Notes under the pieces: generated by a model
Databases searched by the model: none
Told to the model about the DNA's origin: nothing
The model's input: only the letters and a program-made list of their open reading frames with translations
Source: Tardiphaga sp.
Lineage (GTDB): Bacteria; Pseudomonadota; Alphaproteobacteria; Rhizobiales; Xanthobacteraceae
Assembly (NCBI GenBank): GCA_028290765.1
Contig: JAQGJF010000449.1
Coordinates: forward strand, 1 to 11,296
Direction: 5' to 3'
DNA length: 11,296 bases
Translations under genes and position numbers: made by a program
In this document: positions 6,093 to 11,296 of the stretch, piece by piece
Layout of the letters: each line of letters starts with the position of its first letter
Numbering within the stretch: the first letter of the stretch is position 1

Positions 6093-7091
6093 CTACCGCC
6101 GCGCCTGCGGCTTGGCGCCGCCCTGGGCGCGGATCGCGCGCAACACTTTTTCCGGCGTGATCGGCAGTTCGTCGATGCGCACCCCGACCGCGTTGAAGAT
6201 GGCGTTGGCGACCGCCGGCAACACCGGATTGGCGCACATCTCGCCCGGACCCTTGCCGCCGAACGGCGCGTCCGGCGCCGGACGTTCCAGCACGGCGATG
6301 TCGTGCGGGCAGATGTCGCCGGGTCCCGGCATCAGATATTCGGTGAAGTCGCGCGGGCCGTGGCTGATGTCGGGATAATACGGCTCCGGCGTCTCGAACA
6401 GCGCATGGCTCACGCCCATCCAGGCGCCGCCAACCAGCTGCTGCTCGACCATGCGCGGGTTGAGCGCGCGGCCCAGTTCATAGGCGCTGTCCATCTTGAT
6501 CATCGACACTTCGCCGGTCTCGTCGTCGACCTCGACTTCGGCGACGAGACACGCGTGGGCGTAGCAGGTCGCGGGCGACATCTCGCCGGTTTCGGGATCG
6601 ACGGTCGAGAGCGGCACCAGGAAAATGCCGCGCCCGGAGATGGTGCGGCCCTGCTTGAACTGTGCGGCGATGGCGACGTCCTTGGTCGAGATCGAGCGGT
6701 GCGGCGCGCCCTTGACGTGGATGTTGCCGCGCCCGTCGGTCTCGAGGTCGGCGACATTGACCTCCAGTTCCTCGGCCGCTGCCTCCATCATGACGCCGCG
6801 CGCCTCGGTGGCGGCGGCGATCACGGCGTTGCCGACGCGGTGGGTGCCGCGCGAGGCAAAGCTGCCCATGCAGTGCGGGCCGGTGTCGGAATCGGCGGTG
6901 TCGACATAGACGTCCTCGACCGGTACGCCGAGCGTCTCGGCGCAGATCTGCCGCGTCACCGATTTCATGCCCTGCCCGAGATCGATCGACGACAGCGCCA
7001 CGGTGAACTTGCCGCTCGGGTTGGAATGCACCAGGGCCTGGCTGGGATCGCCACCCAGATTCATGCCGATCGGATAATTCTTCGAGGACAT
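6093..7091 (-). CDS. molybdopterin-binding large subunit, C-terminal fragment
   Basis: This 332-residue frame starts at the first ATG after the frameshift (MSSKNYPIGMNLGGDPSQ) and carries the second half of the molybdenum cofactor domain. Visible are the cofactor loop DLGQGMKSVTRQICAETLGV (37-56), the SDTGPHCMGSFASRGTHRVGNA segment (68-89), NPRMVEQQLVGGAWMGVSHAL (211-231) and the active-site glutamate, Glu284, in GGKGPGEMCANP. This Glu is the base that activates the Mo-bound water in xanthine-dehydrogenase-family hydroxylases, so the catalytic half is not decayed. In-frame coding sequence continues upstream of this ATG to about 7190. The ATG is internal to the ancestral protein, and I see no convincing ribosome site for independent translation. 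It ends five bases before the CoxD-like gene. Confidence 0.85.
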   Translation of the reverse strand: MSSKNYPIGMNLGGDPSQALVHSNPSGKFTVALSSIDLGQGMKSVTRQICAETLGVPVEDVYVDTADSDTGPHCMGSFASRGTHRVGNAVIAAATEARGVMMEAAAEELEVNVADLETDGRGNIHVKGAPHRSISTKDVAIAAQFKQGRTISGRGIFLVPLSTVDPETGEMSPATCYAHACLVAEVEVDDETGEVSMIKMDSAYELGRALNPRMVEQQLVGGAWMGVSHALFETPEPYYPDISHGPRDFTEYLMPGPGDICPHDIAVLERPAPDAPFGGKGPGEMCANPVLPAVANAIFNAVGVRIDELPITPEKVLRAIRAQGGAKPQARR

Positions 7092-7117
7092 GCCTCGGCC
7101 GCGCTGCTTGGCGTTGA

Positions 7118-8710
7118 TCAGCGCGTCCTTCCGAATACCGATGAAAACCGCGTCGCGCCGTGCGAGCTCGACGGCGGTGCCGCGGGCGGCGGTGGGGGCG
7201 ACGGTGGCGGCGGCGCACGCGGCGGTTCGGGCGGCGTCAGGCCGCGGTCGTAGCTGGTGCGTTGCTGCGCCGCGACCGCCGGCCGCGTCGCCGTCGAGCC
7301 CGGATCGCGCGGCGTCAGCGGGATTTCCGCGCGCTCGCCGCCGCCGTCCTTGAGCGAGGAAGCGCGCTTATATTCTTCGCCGATTTTCCACTTGGCCTTT
7401 TCGGCGGCAACCTGGACGCATTCGATCAGCGCCGTGTTCTTGGCGATGCGCCGATGCGCCTTCATGTCACCGTCGCGATAGGCGTTGAGGATCCGGAACT
7501 CCATCGGATCCATGCCGACCAGATGTGCCAGCTTGTCCATCTGGCATTCCAGCGCGAAATCCATTGCGGTGACGCCGAAGCCGCGCATCGCGGTCGCCGG
7601 CACCCGGTTGGTGTAGACGCAGAATACGTCGGAATGGACGTTGGGAATCGTGTAAGGTCCCGGCAGATGCGCGACGCATTTGATGACGGCGTAGCTGGAG
7701 AGTCGCGTATAGGCCCCGCTGTCGAAATAGCCGCGCACCTGGCGCGCCAGGATCTTGCCGTCGCGTCTTATACCGTCCTTGATGTAGATGCGCTCGGCGC
7801 CGCGCGGCGAGCCGAACTGCATCTCCTCCTCGCGGCCGAACATATAGCGCACCGGCCGGCCGGTCAGCATGGCGCCGAGAATGGCCAACGGCTCGGTCAT
7901 GGTGTCGACCTTGCCGCCGAAGCCGCCGCCGACCGTGCCGCCGATGAAATGCAGCGTGTTGGACGGCACGTCGAGGATTTTCGCGCTGGTGTCCAGCGAG
8001 AAGAACAGCGCCTGGGTCGAGGTGTAGACGACATAGCGACCATTGGTGTCCGGCGCGGCGATCGAGCCATTGGTCTCGGTCGGCGCATGCTCGATCGGCG
8101 ACATCTGGTAGCGCTGTTCGAGCACGTGGTCCGACTGCGCAAAGCCGCGCTCGACATCGCCGAAGCGCAGTTTCTGGTGGTCGTACTTCTCGTGAAAGGT
8201 AAAACTGTTCGTCGGATAGGTCTCGTTGACCACCGGCGCGCCGGGTTTCAGCGCCTCCTCGACGTCGAACACCGTCGGCAGCGGCTCGTAATCGACGCGG
8301 ATCTTGGCCAGCGCCTCGAATGCCTCGCGGTGGCTGTCGGCCACCACCGCCACGATCGGCTCGCCCTTGTAGCGCACCTTGTCGACGGCCAAGGTCGGTT
8401 CGTCGTCGATACCGAAATTGATCAGGCTGAGCAGCGTGTTGAGGTTGCGCGGTACGTCGGCGCCGCGGATGATCCGGCGGATGCCAGGCATCTTTTCGGC
8501 TTCGGCGACGTCGATGCGCCGGATCCGCGCATGGCTGTGCGGGCTGCGCAGCACCTTGAGATGCAGCATGCCTTGAAGTTTGTGATCGTTGAAATAGGTC
8601 GAGGTCGCCGTGACATGCCCGAGCATGTCCTGGCGCTGCGTGCCCTTGCCGATTTCCTTGAGATTGTCGTCGCGTTCGTCGGCGAAAATATCCTTGCGAA
8701 GCTCGAACAT
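7118..8710 (-). CDS. molybdopterin-binding large subunit, N-terminal fragment
   Basis: From the ATG at 8710 (AAGGA about ten bases upstream) this frame gives 530 residues, MFELRKDIFADERDD onward. It holds the aldehyde oxidase/xanthine dehydrogenase a/b hammerhead domain (about 25-155, with KGEPIVAVVADSHREAFEAL) and the first part of the Mo-cofactor domain, with GGTVGGGFGGK (257-267) and the loop ATAMRGFGV (372-380). The AMRGFG loop resembles xanthine dehydrogenase and other hydroxylases; the AYxCSFR loop of form I CO dehydrogenase is absent. From about residue 455 it enters a low-complexity linker ending in a polyproline run (about 493-512), then terminates out of frame with an unrelated Ser/Arg-rich tail. 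An earlier in-frame ATG at 8785 would overlap the small-subunit gene and adds only a Pro/Ser-rich extension, so I rejected it. The gene begins 13 bp after the [2Fe-2S] subunit. Confidence 0.88.
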   Translation of the reverse strand: MFELRKDIFADERDDNLKEIGKGTQRQDMLGHVTATSTYFNDHKLQGMLHLKVLRSPHSHARIRRIDVAEAEKMPGIRRIIRGADVPRNLNTLLSLINFGIDDEPTLAVDKVRYKGEPIVAVVADSHREAFEALAKIRVDYEPLPTVFDVEEALKPGAPVVNETYPTNSFTFHEKYDHQKLRFGDVERGFAQSDHVLEQRYQMSPIEHAPTETNGSIAAPDTNGRYVVYTSTQALFFSLDTSAKILDVPSNTLHFIGGTVGGGFGGKVDTMTEPLAILGAMLTGRPVRYMFGREEEMQFGSPRGAERIYIKDGIRRDGKILARQVRGYFDSGAYTRLSSYAVIKCVAHLPGPYTIPNVHSDVFCVYTNRVPATAMRGFGVTAMDFALECQMDKLAHLVGMDPMEFRILNAYRDGDMKAHRRIAKNTALIECVQVAAEKAKWKIGEEYKRASSLKDGGGERAEIPLTPRDPGSTATRPAVAAQQRTSYDRGLTPPEPPRAPPPPSPPPPPAAPPSSSHGATRFSSVFGRTR

Positions 8711-8723
8711 GGCGAGGATTCCT

Positions 8724-9206
8724 TCAGGCGCGTCGGGCCGCGCCGCCGGCGGCGGCGGAGAGGATGGCGTTGATGATCGGCTCATAGCCGGTGCAGCGGC
8801 AGATGTTGCCGGCGATGCCGTCGATCACGTCCTGCCGCGAAGGCTGCGGGTTGTGGTCGAGCAGCGCCTTGGCCGCCATCAGCATGCCGGGCGTGCAATA
8901 GCCGCACTGCGCCGCGAAATTATCCATGAAGGCCTGCTGCAGCGGATGCAGCGCCGCGCCGGTCTTGAGGCCGTCGGCGGTCTGGATCGAACGGCCCTCG
9001 ACCATTTCGGCCAATGTGACGCAGGACAGATGCGCCTCGCCGTCGACCAGCACGGTGCAGGCGCCGCAGCCGCCCTGGCCGCAGCCGAATTTGGGCGAGT
9101 GATCGCCGATGCCGTCGCGCAGCGCCGTGAGCAGGCTGGCGCCGCCTTCGACGAAGACCGCGACCTCGCGGTCGTTGTGTTTGAATTGCAAAGCCGTTTT
9201 GGCCAT
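8724..9206 (-). CDS. (2Fe-2S)-binding small subunit of xanthine dehydrogenase-family hydroxylase (CoxS-like)
   Basis: The 160-residue product is the electron-transfer subunit of a three-subunit molybdenum hydroxylase and carries electrons from the Mo site to the FAD subunit. The N-terminal ferredoxin-like domain holds the plant-type cluster at Cys42, Cys47, Cys50 and Cys62 (FGCGQGGCGACTVLVDG). The C-terminal helical domain holds the second cluster at Cys101, Cys104, Cys136 and Cys138 (CGYCTPGM and ICRCTGY). All eight ligands are present and the length is normal for the family (about 155-165). The ATG at 9206 (MAKTALQFKHNDRE) is chosen because it gives the canonical N-terminus and has GGGAG upstream. 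A longer frame to 9566 runs through the FAD-subunit gene and is not homologous. It starts 14 bp after the FAD subunit and ends 13 bp before the large subunit. Confidence 0.96.
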   Translation of the reverse strand: MAKTALQFKHNDREVAVFVEGGASLLTALRDGIGDHSPKFGCGQGGCGACTVLVDGEAHLSCVTLAEMVEGRSIQTADGLKTGAALHPLQQAFMDNFAAQCGYCTPGMLMAAKALLDHNPQPSRQDVIDGIAGNICRCTGYEPIINAILSAAAGGAARRA

Positions 9207-9220
9207 GACTCCGATCTCCC

Positions 9221-10042
9221 TCAGACTTCCTGGCCCAGCAACAAACGGCGCAGATGGACGCCGACGACTTCGCGCCTGTACCAGGCGCTGGCGATGGCAT
9301 CGGTGGCCGGCGCAGTTCCCTCGGACGCGGCAGCGACGGCCGCGGCGATCCCGGACTCGTCGAGCATGCGGCCTTCCAGCGCACGTTCGGCCGACTTGGC
9401 ACGGATCGCGGTCGGCGCCATTGCGCCATAGGCGATGCGGGCGCCCGACACCCGTCCACCCACATTGGGCACATGGACGGCGAGCGAAATCACCGAGGCG
9501 CCCTTCGGCTTGACCCGCGAAATCTTGCGATAGCGAAACGCCTCGGGGCTGGCCGGCCGTTCGCATGACACGCTGATCACCACCGAGCCGGCGGCGCGGT
9601 CGCGCCCGGCGAGAAACTCCTCCAGCGCCATGTCGCGGGTGCCATAGCCACCCTGCACCGAAACCGTGGCGTCGAGCGCCAGCAGCGCGACGGCGAGATC
9701 GCCGAACGGGGCCGGCGCAAACAGATTGCCGCCCACCGTGCCCATGTTGCGCACCGCCGGGCCGCCGATCGAGCGCGCCGTCGCATGCAGGAAAGCCAGA
9801 TCGCGTTCGCGCAGGATCTGCGCCAGCGTGACGCCGGCGCCGATGGTGATGCGCCCTCCGCTGGCCCGGATGGTACGAAGACCCGGGTCCTGGGTTCGCA
9901 CGATGGTCGAGAACGACAGGTCGCCCTCGTTGAGGGCGCGCATCACCAGCGTGCCACCGCCGATATAGCGGGCGGTGCGGTCGGACGTCAGCGCACCCGC
10001 GGCCTCGGGGATGGTTGCAAAATTCTTCACGCTCACGGGCAT
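9221..10042 (-). CDS. FAD-binding medium subunit of xanthine dehydrogenase-family hydroxylase (CoxM-like)
   Basis: The 273-residue protein is the FAD-binding subunit that passes electrons from the [2Fe-2S] subunit to the terminal acceptor. Diagnostic motifs are YIGGGTLVM (26-34), matching the AGG-T-L pyrophosphate loop of the family, and RNMGTVGGNLFAPAPFGDLAVALLAL (98-123), the second FAD loop. The C-terminal CO-dehydrogenase flavoprotein domain begins near residue 165 (FRYRKISRVKPKGASVISLAV). Length is usual for CoxM-type proteins (about 265-290). The ATG at 10042 gives MPVSVKNFATIPEAAGAL, a standard N-terminus. It begins 16 bp after the second SRPBCC gene and is followed after 14 bp by the [2Fe-2S] subunit, the M-S-L order of CO dehydrogenase loci. 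The physiological electron acceptor (quinone, NAD or cytochrome) cannot be read from sequence. Confidence 0.95.
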   Translation of the reverse strand: MPVSVKNFATIPEAAGALTSDRTARYIGGGTLVMRALNEGDLSFSTIVRTQDPGLRTIRASGGRITIGAGVTLAQILRERDLAFLHATARSIGGPAVRNMGTVGGNLFAPAPFGDLAVALLALDATVSVQGGYGTRDMALEEFLAGRDRAAGSVVISVSCERPASPEAFRYRKISRVKPKGASVISLAVHVPNVGGRVSGARIAYGAMAPTAIRAKSAERALEGRMLDESGIAAAVAAASEGTAPATDAIASAWYRREVVGVHLRRLLLGQEV

Positions 10043-10058
10043 GGTGCGTTTTCCCGTG

Positions 10059-10502
10059 TCATGCGGCCTCGCTCACCTGCCGGCGGACGGCGTCGAAGCC
10101 GGCCTGGTAGATCTGTTCGCCGACCATCGCGACCAGCCGGGCTTCCTCGCCGGCCCGGGTGGTGAAGCGGCATTCCCAATGCCAGAAGGTGCGGTCGCCG
10201 TCGGTGACCGGCAGCAGCCGGACATGGGCGACGTAATTAAAGAGCGGGATCGGCGTATCCAGCAGGCAGTAGCTGAAGCTCTGTTCGAGGTCGGACAGCG
10301 CCAGCAGCTGCTCGCGCAGCTCGCCGCCATCGGCGAGCTTGAAGCGGCGGACGCAGCCGATCTTGTCGGAAGAATAACCGCGCTCGATGGCGCTGGTGGC
10401 GACGGCGGGATGCCAGCGGTCGTGACCGTTGAAATCGCGCAGCACGCTCCAGACCCGGTCGGTCGGCGCATTGATGATCGTGCTTTTGACGACCCTCGGC
10501 AT
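10059..10502 (-). CDS. SRPBCC family protein (MxaD/CoxG-like), second of a tandem pair
   Basis: This is a 147-residue single-domain SRPBCC (START/Bet v 1-like) protein, a helix-grip fold with a hydrophobic ligand cavity. Recognisable features are IINAPTDRVWSVLRDFNGHDRWHP near the N-terminus, SDKIGCVRRF in the middle and the C-terminal long helix (VGEQIYQAGFDAVRRQ). The ATG at 10502 lies two bases after the stop of the preceding paralogue with a G-rich ribosome site (GGGGG). A longer frame to 10718 would run into that paralogue and was rejected. By eye the two proteins are about half identical without gaps. SRPBCC proteins such as CoxG accompany CO dehydrogenases and have been linked to membrane attachment or quinone handling; a similar accessory role here is inferred. 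No membrane segment is visible. It sits 16 bp before the FAD subunit. Confidence 0.9.
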   Translation of the reverse strand: MPRVVKSTIINAPTDRVWSVLRDFNGHDRWHPAVATSAIERGYSSDKIGCVRRFKLADGGELREQLLALSDLEQSFSYCLLDTPIPLFNYVAHVRLLPVTDGDRTFWHWECRFTTRAGEEARLVAMVGEQIYQAGFDAVRRQVSEAA

Positions 10503-10504
10503 GC

Positions 10505-10942
10505 TCAGCCCCCGAACGCGCGCTTGAGCGCATCGAATCCGCCCTGGAACACGCCGGTGCCGATATTGGTGACCAACTCGGCTTCGCGGTCGAGCGCGCA
10601 GTCGAACTCGGCGGTCCATTCGACAAAGGTCAATTCGCCGTCGGTAACCGGTGTAAGCCGCAGCGTGGCGACGTAGTTCTCCACGCCCATCGGCGATTCC
10701 AGAATCGAATAGGTGCAAAACATCTCGTAGTCGGAGAGGCCGAGCAGTTTTTCGCGAATCCGGTCGCCGTTGCGCAGCCGAAAATCGCGCACGCAGCCGA
10801 TCTTGTCGGCGGGTTCGCCGCCCTCGATGCGGCTTTCGCCGATGGCCGGGTGCCAGTTCGGCAGGCCGTTGAAGTCGCGCACCCGCGCCCAGACCCGGTC
10901 GGATCGGCCGTTGATCACGCTGGAAACATAGACGCGCGCCAT
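10505..10942 (-). CDS. SRPBCC family protein (MxaD/CoxG-like), first of a tandem pair
   Basis: This 145-residue SRPBCC-domain protein begins MARVYVSSVINGRSDRVW at 10942, behind GAGGACCC, and lies nine bases after the flotillin-type gene. Conserved blocks shared with the next gene are RVW..(x)RDFNG (15-26), WHPAI, DKIGCVR, LREKLLGLSD-type, NYVA, PVTDG and a C-terminal GFDALKR helix. The shared blocks are colinear and gap-free, so the pair arose by tandem duplication. The predicted cavity suits a hydrophobic or aromatic ligand such as the substrate, its product or a quinone. Which of these it binds is unknown. Differences between the pair cluster around residues 70-95 (YEMFCTYSILESPMGVE against LEQSFSYCLLDTPIPLF), likely part of the cavity lining, hinting at different ligands or a heterodimer. 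It has no signal peptide and no enzyme active site that I can recognise. Confidence 0.9.
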   Translation of the reverse strand: MARVYVSSVINGRSDRVWARVRDFNGLPNWHPAIGESRIEGGEPADKIGCVRDFRLRNGDRIREKLLGLSDYEMFCTYSILESPMGVENYVATLRLTPVTDGELTFVEWTAEFDCALDREAELVTNIGTGVFQGGFDALKRAFGG

Positions 10943-10951
10943 GATGGGTCC

Positions 10952-11296
10952 TCAGCCTTTCTTGCGCGGCGAAGCGCTGCCGCCGGTGGGTGCGTCGGGC
11001 GCGCCGCCGGACGCCGGCGGGGACTCCTTCGCAACTCCCTGGCGGATGCCCTGCAGGTCGCGGGCCTCGCGGATCAGGCCCTGCATCTTCGAAAGGCTGC
11101 CGCCCTCGATGCCGATCTCGGACAGTACCGAATCGATCAGCGGTGCCTGGACGCGATAACGCAGCGCCGAATCGAGCACCTCGTCGGTGGCGTTGCGGCC
11201 GCCGCCGCCCGAGCCTGAGCCGTTCAGCCCGTCGACATGCAGGATGCGGATGCCTTCGATCTTCTCCATCGGCTTGACGCTCTCGCGGACGATGCC
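10952..11296 (-). CDS. flotillin-family (SPFH) protein, C-terminal part (runs off the right edge)
   Basis: Only the last 114 residues are in the window; the frame is open to the right edge (GIVRESVKPMEKIEGIRILHV). The sequence fits the C-terminal end of bacterial flotillins: a VKPMEKIEGIRILHVDGL strand, a Gly/Ser-rich loop (NGSGSGGGGRN), then a DSALRYRVQAPLIDSVLSEIGI block typical of the family's oligomerisation region. It finishes with a Pro/Gly/Ser-rich basic tail (PPASGGAPDAPTGGSASPRKKG). Flotillins are membrane-anchored scaffolds that organise microdomains. The membrane hairpin and SPFH domain expected upstream lie outside the window, so the family call rests on this tail alone. The stop is nine bases before the first SRPBCC gene, suggesting co-transcription with the hydroxylase operon and perhaps a membrane platform for it. 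Confidence 0.83.
   Translation of the reverse strand, partial: GIVRESVKPMEKIEGIRILHVDGLNGSGSGGGGRNATDEVLDSALRYRVQAPLIDSVLSEIGIEGGSLSKMQGLIREARDLQGIRQGVAKESPPASGGAPDAPTGGSASPRKKG

Larger units (their letters stand above)
6093..8710 (-). pseudogene. xanthine dehydrogenase-family molybdopterin-binding large subunit, interrupted by a frameshift
   Basis: Both halves of one molybdopterin-binding subunit are present, but in different reading frames. The upstream frame gives residues 1 to about 500, with GGTVGGGFGGK and AMRGFG. The downstream frame gives the rest, with DLGQGMKS and the catalytic Glu in GKGPGE. Read upstream of its first ATG, the downstream frame continues sensibly (GTAVELARRDAVFIGIRKDA), so the break lies at about 7172-7235 within a proline-coding C-rich stretch. 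The span is 2618 bp; one extra base would give 873 codons including the stop (872 residues). A run of five C's on the coding strand (7198-7194) is the best candidate: a sixth C would read through with no stop. This is either a real single-base loss or a homopolymer sequencing error. Since all neighbouring subunits look intact, an error or very recent mutation is plausible. Confidence 0.8.

Noticed and set aside
6088..6237. N-terminal extension of the CoxD-like ATPase
   Set aside because: The extra 50 codons overlap the conserved end of the large subunit and give an Arg-rich non-homologous sequence; the internal ATG at 6087 gives the family N-terminus.
7191..7200. Programmed -1 ribosomal frameshift at the C run
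   Set aside because: No classical X-XXY-YYZ heptamer in the zero frame and no clear downstream stimulator; a missing base explains the data more simply.
6093..8710. Identity as carbon monoxide dehydrogenase
   Set aside because: Gene order is cox-like, but the copper-binding AYxCSFR loop is absent and the loop reads AMRGFG.
7160..8773. Long open frame on the plus strand (537 codons) opposite the large-subunit gene
   Set aside because: It is an antisense shadow of GC-rich coding sequence: Arg/His/Asp-rich translation, no recognisable family, and the minus strand encodes an unmistakable molybdopterin subunit there.

Overview
The window looks like chromosome of a GC-rich alphaproteobacterium, most likely Bradyrhizobium or a close relative. 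The basis is roughly two-thirds GC by eye, GC-rich third codon positions, a cox-type molybdenum hydroxylase operon, a Bug-type solute receptor, and intergenic palindromes built on GTCCCTGCG, which I associate with that group from memory. Every gene I can support is on the minus strand, so transcription runs from position 11296 toward position 1. I see no RNA gene, IS element or CRISPR array.

Upstream module (11296 down to 4088): the 3' end of a flotillin-type membrane scaffold gene; two adjacent paralogous SRPBCC-domain genes; then the M (FAD), S (2x[2Fe-2S]) and L (molybdopterin) subunits of a xanthine-dehydrogenase-family hydroxylase; then a MoxR/CoxD-type AAA+ ATPase and a CoxE-type VWA protein. 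Gaps are 2 to 16 bp and the last two genes overlap by 4 bp, so this reads as one operon. The order M-S-L-D-E matches the carbon monoxide dehydrogenase locus, but the large subunit has an AMRGFG loop in place of the CO-dehydrogenase cysteine loop, so the substrate is probably an organic compound. As given, the large-subunit gene is broken by a net one-base shift in a proline-coding, C-rich linker around 7172-7235.

Spacer (3826-4087): 262 bp without a gene, holding a 9-bp C/G hairpin and a perfect 27-bp inverted repeat whose arms are themselves hairpins.

Downstream module (3825 down to 461): a metallo-beta-lactamase-fold lactonase; an unusual single-chain fusion of an SMP-30/gluconolactonase domain with an isochorismatase-like hydrolase domain whose nucleophile position is Ser rather than Cys; an AzoR-type FMN oxidoreductase started from TTG; and an unrecognised 81-residue protein. 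Gaps are 18 to 28 bp. After a 108-bp gap comes the 5' part of a Bug/TctC periplasmic receptor gene that runs off the left edge.

Taken together the cluster reads as a catabolic island: periplasmic capture, molybdenum hydroxylation with dedicated CoxD/CoxE maturation, electron or quinone handling (SRPBCC, AzoR, flotillin), and hydrolytic ring or amide opening (two lactonase-type domains and an isochorismatase-type domain). That pathway is inference; no gene here fixes the substrate.
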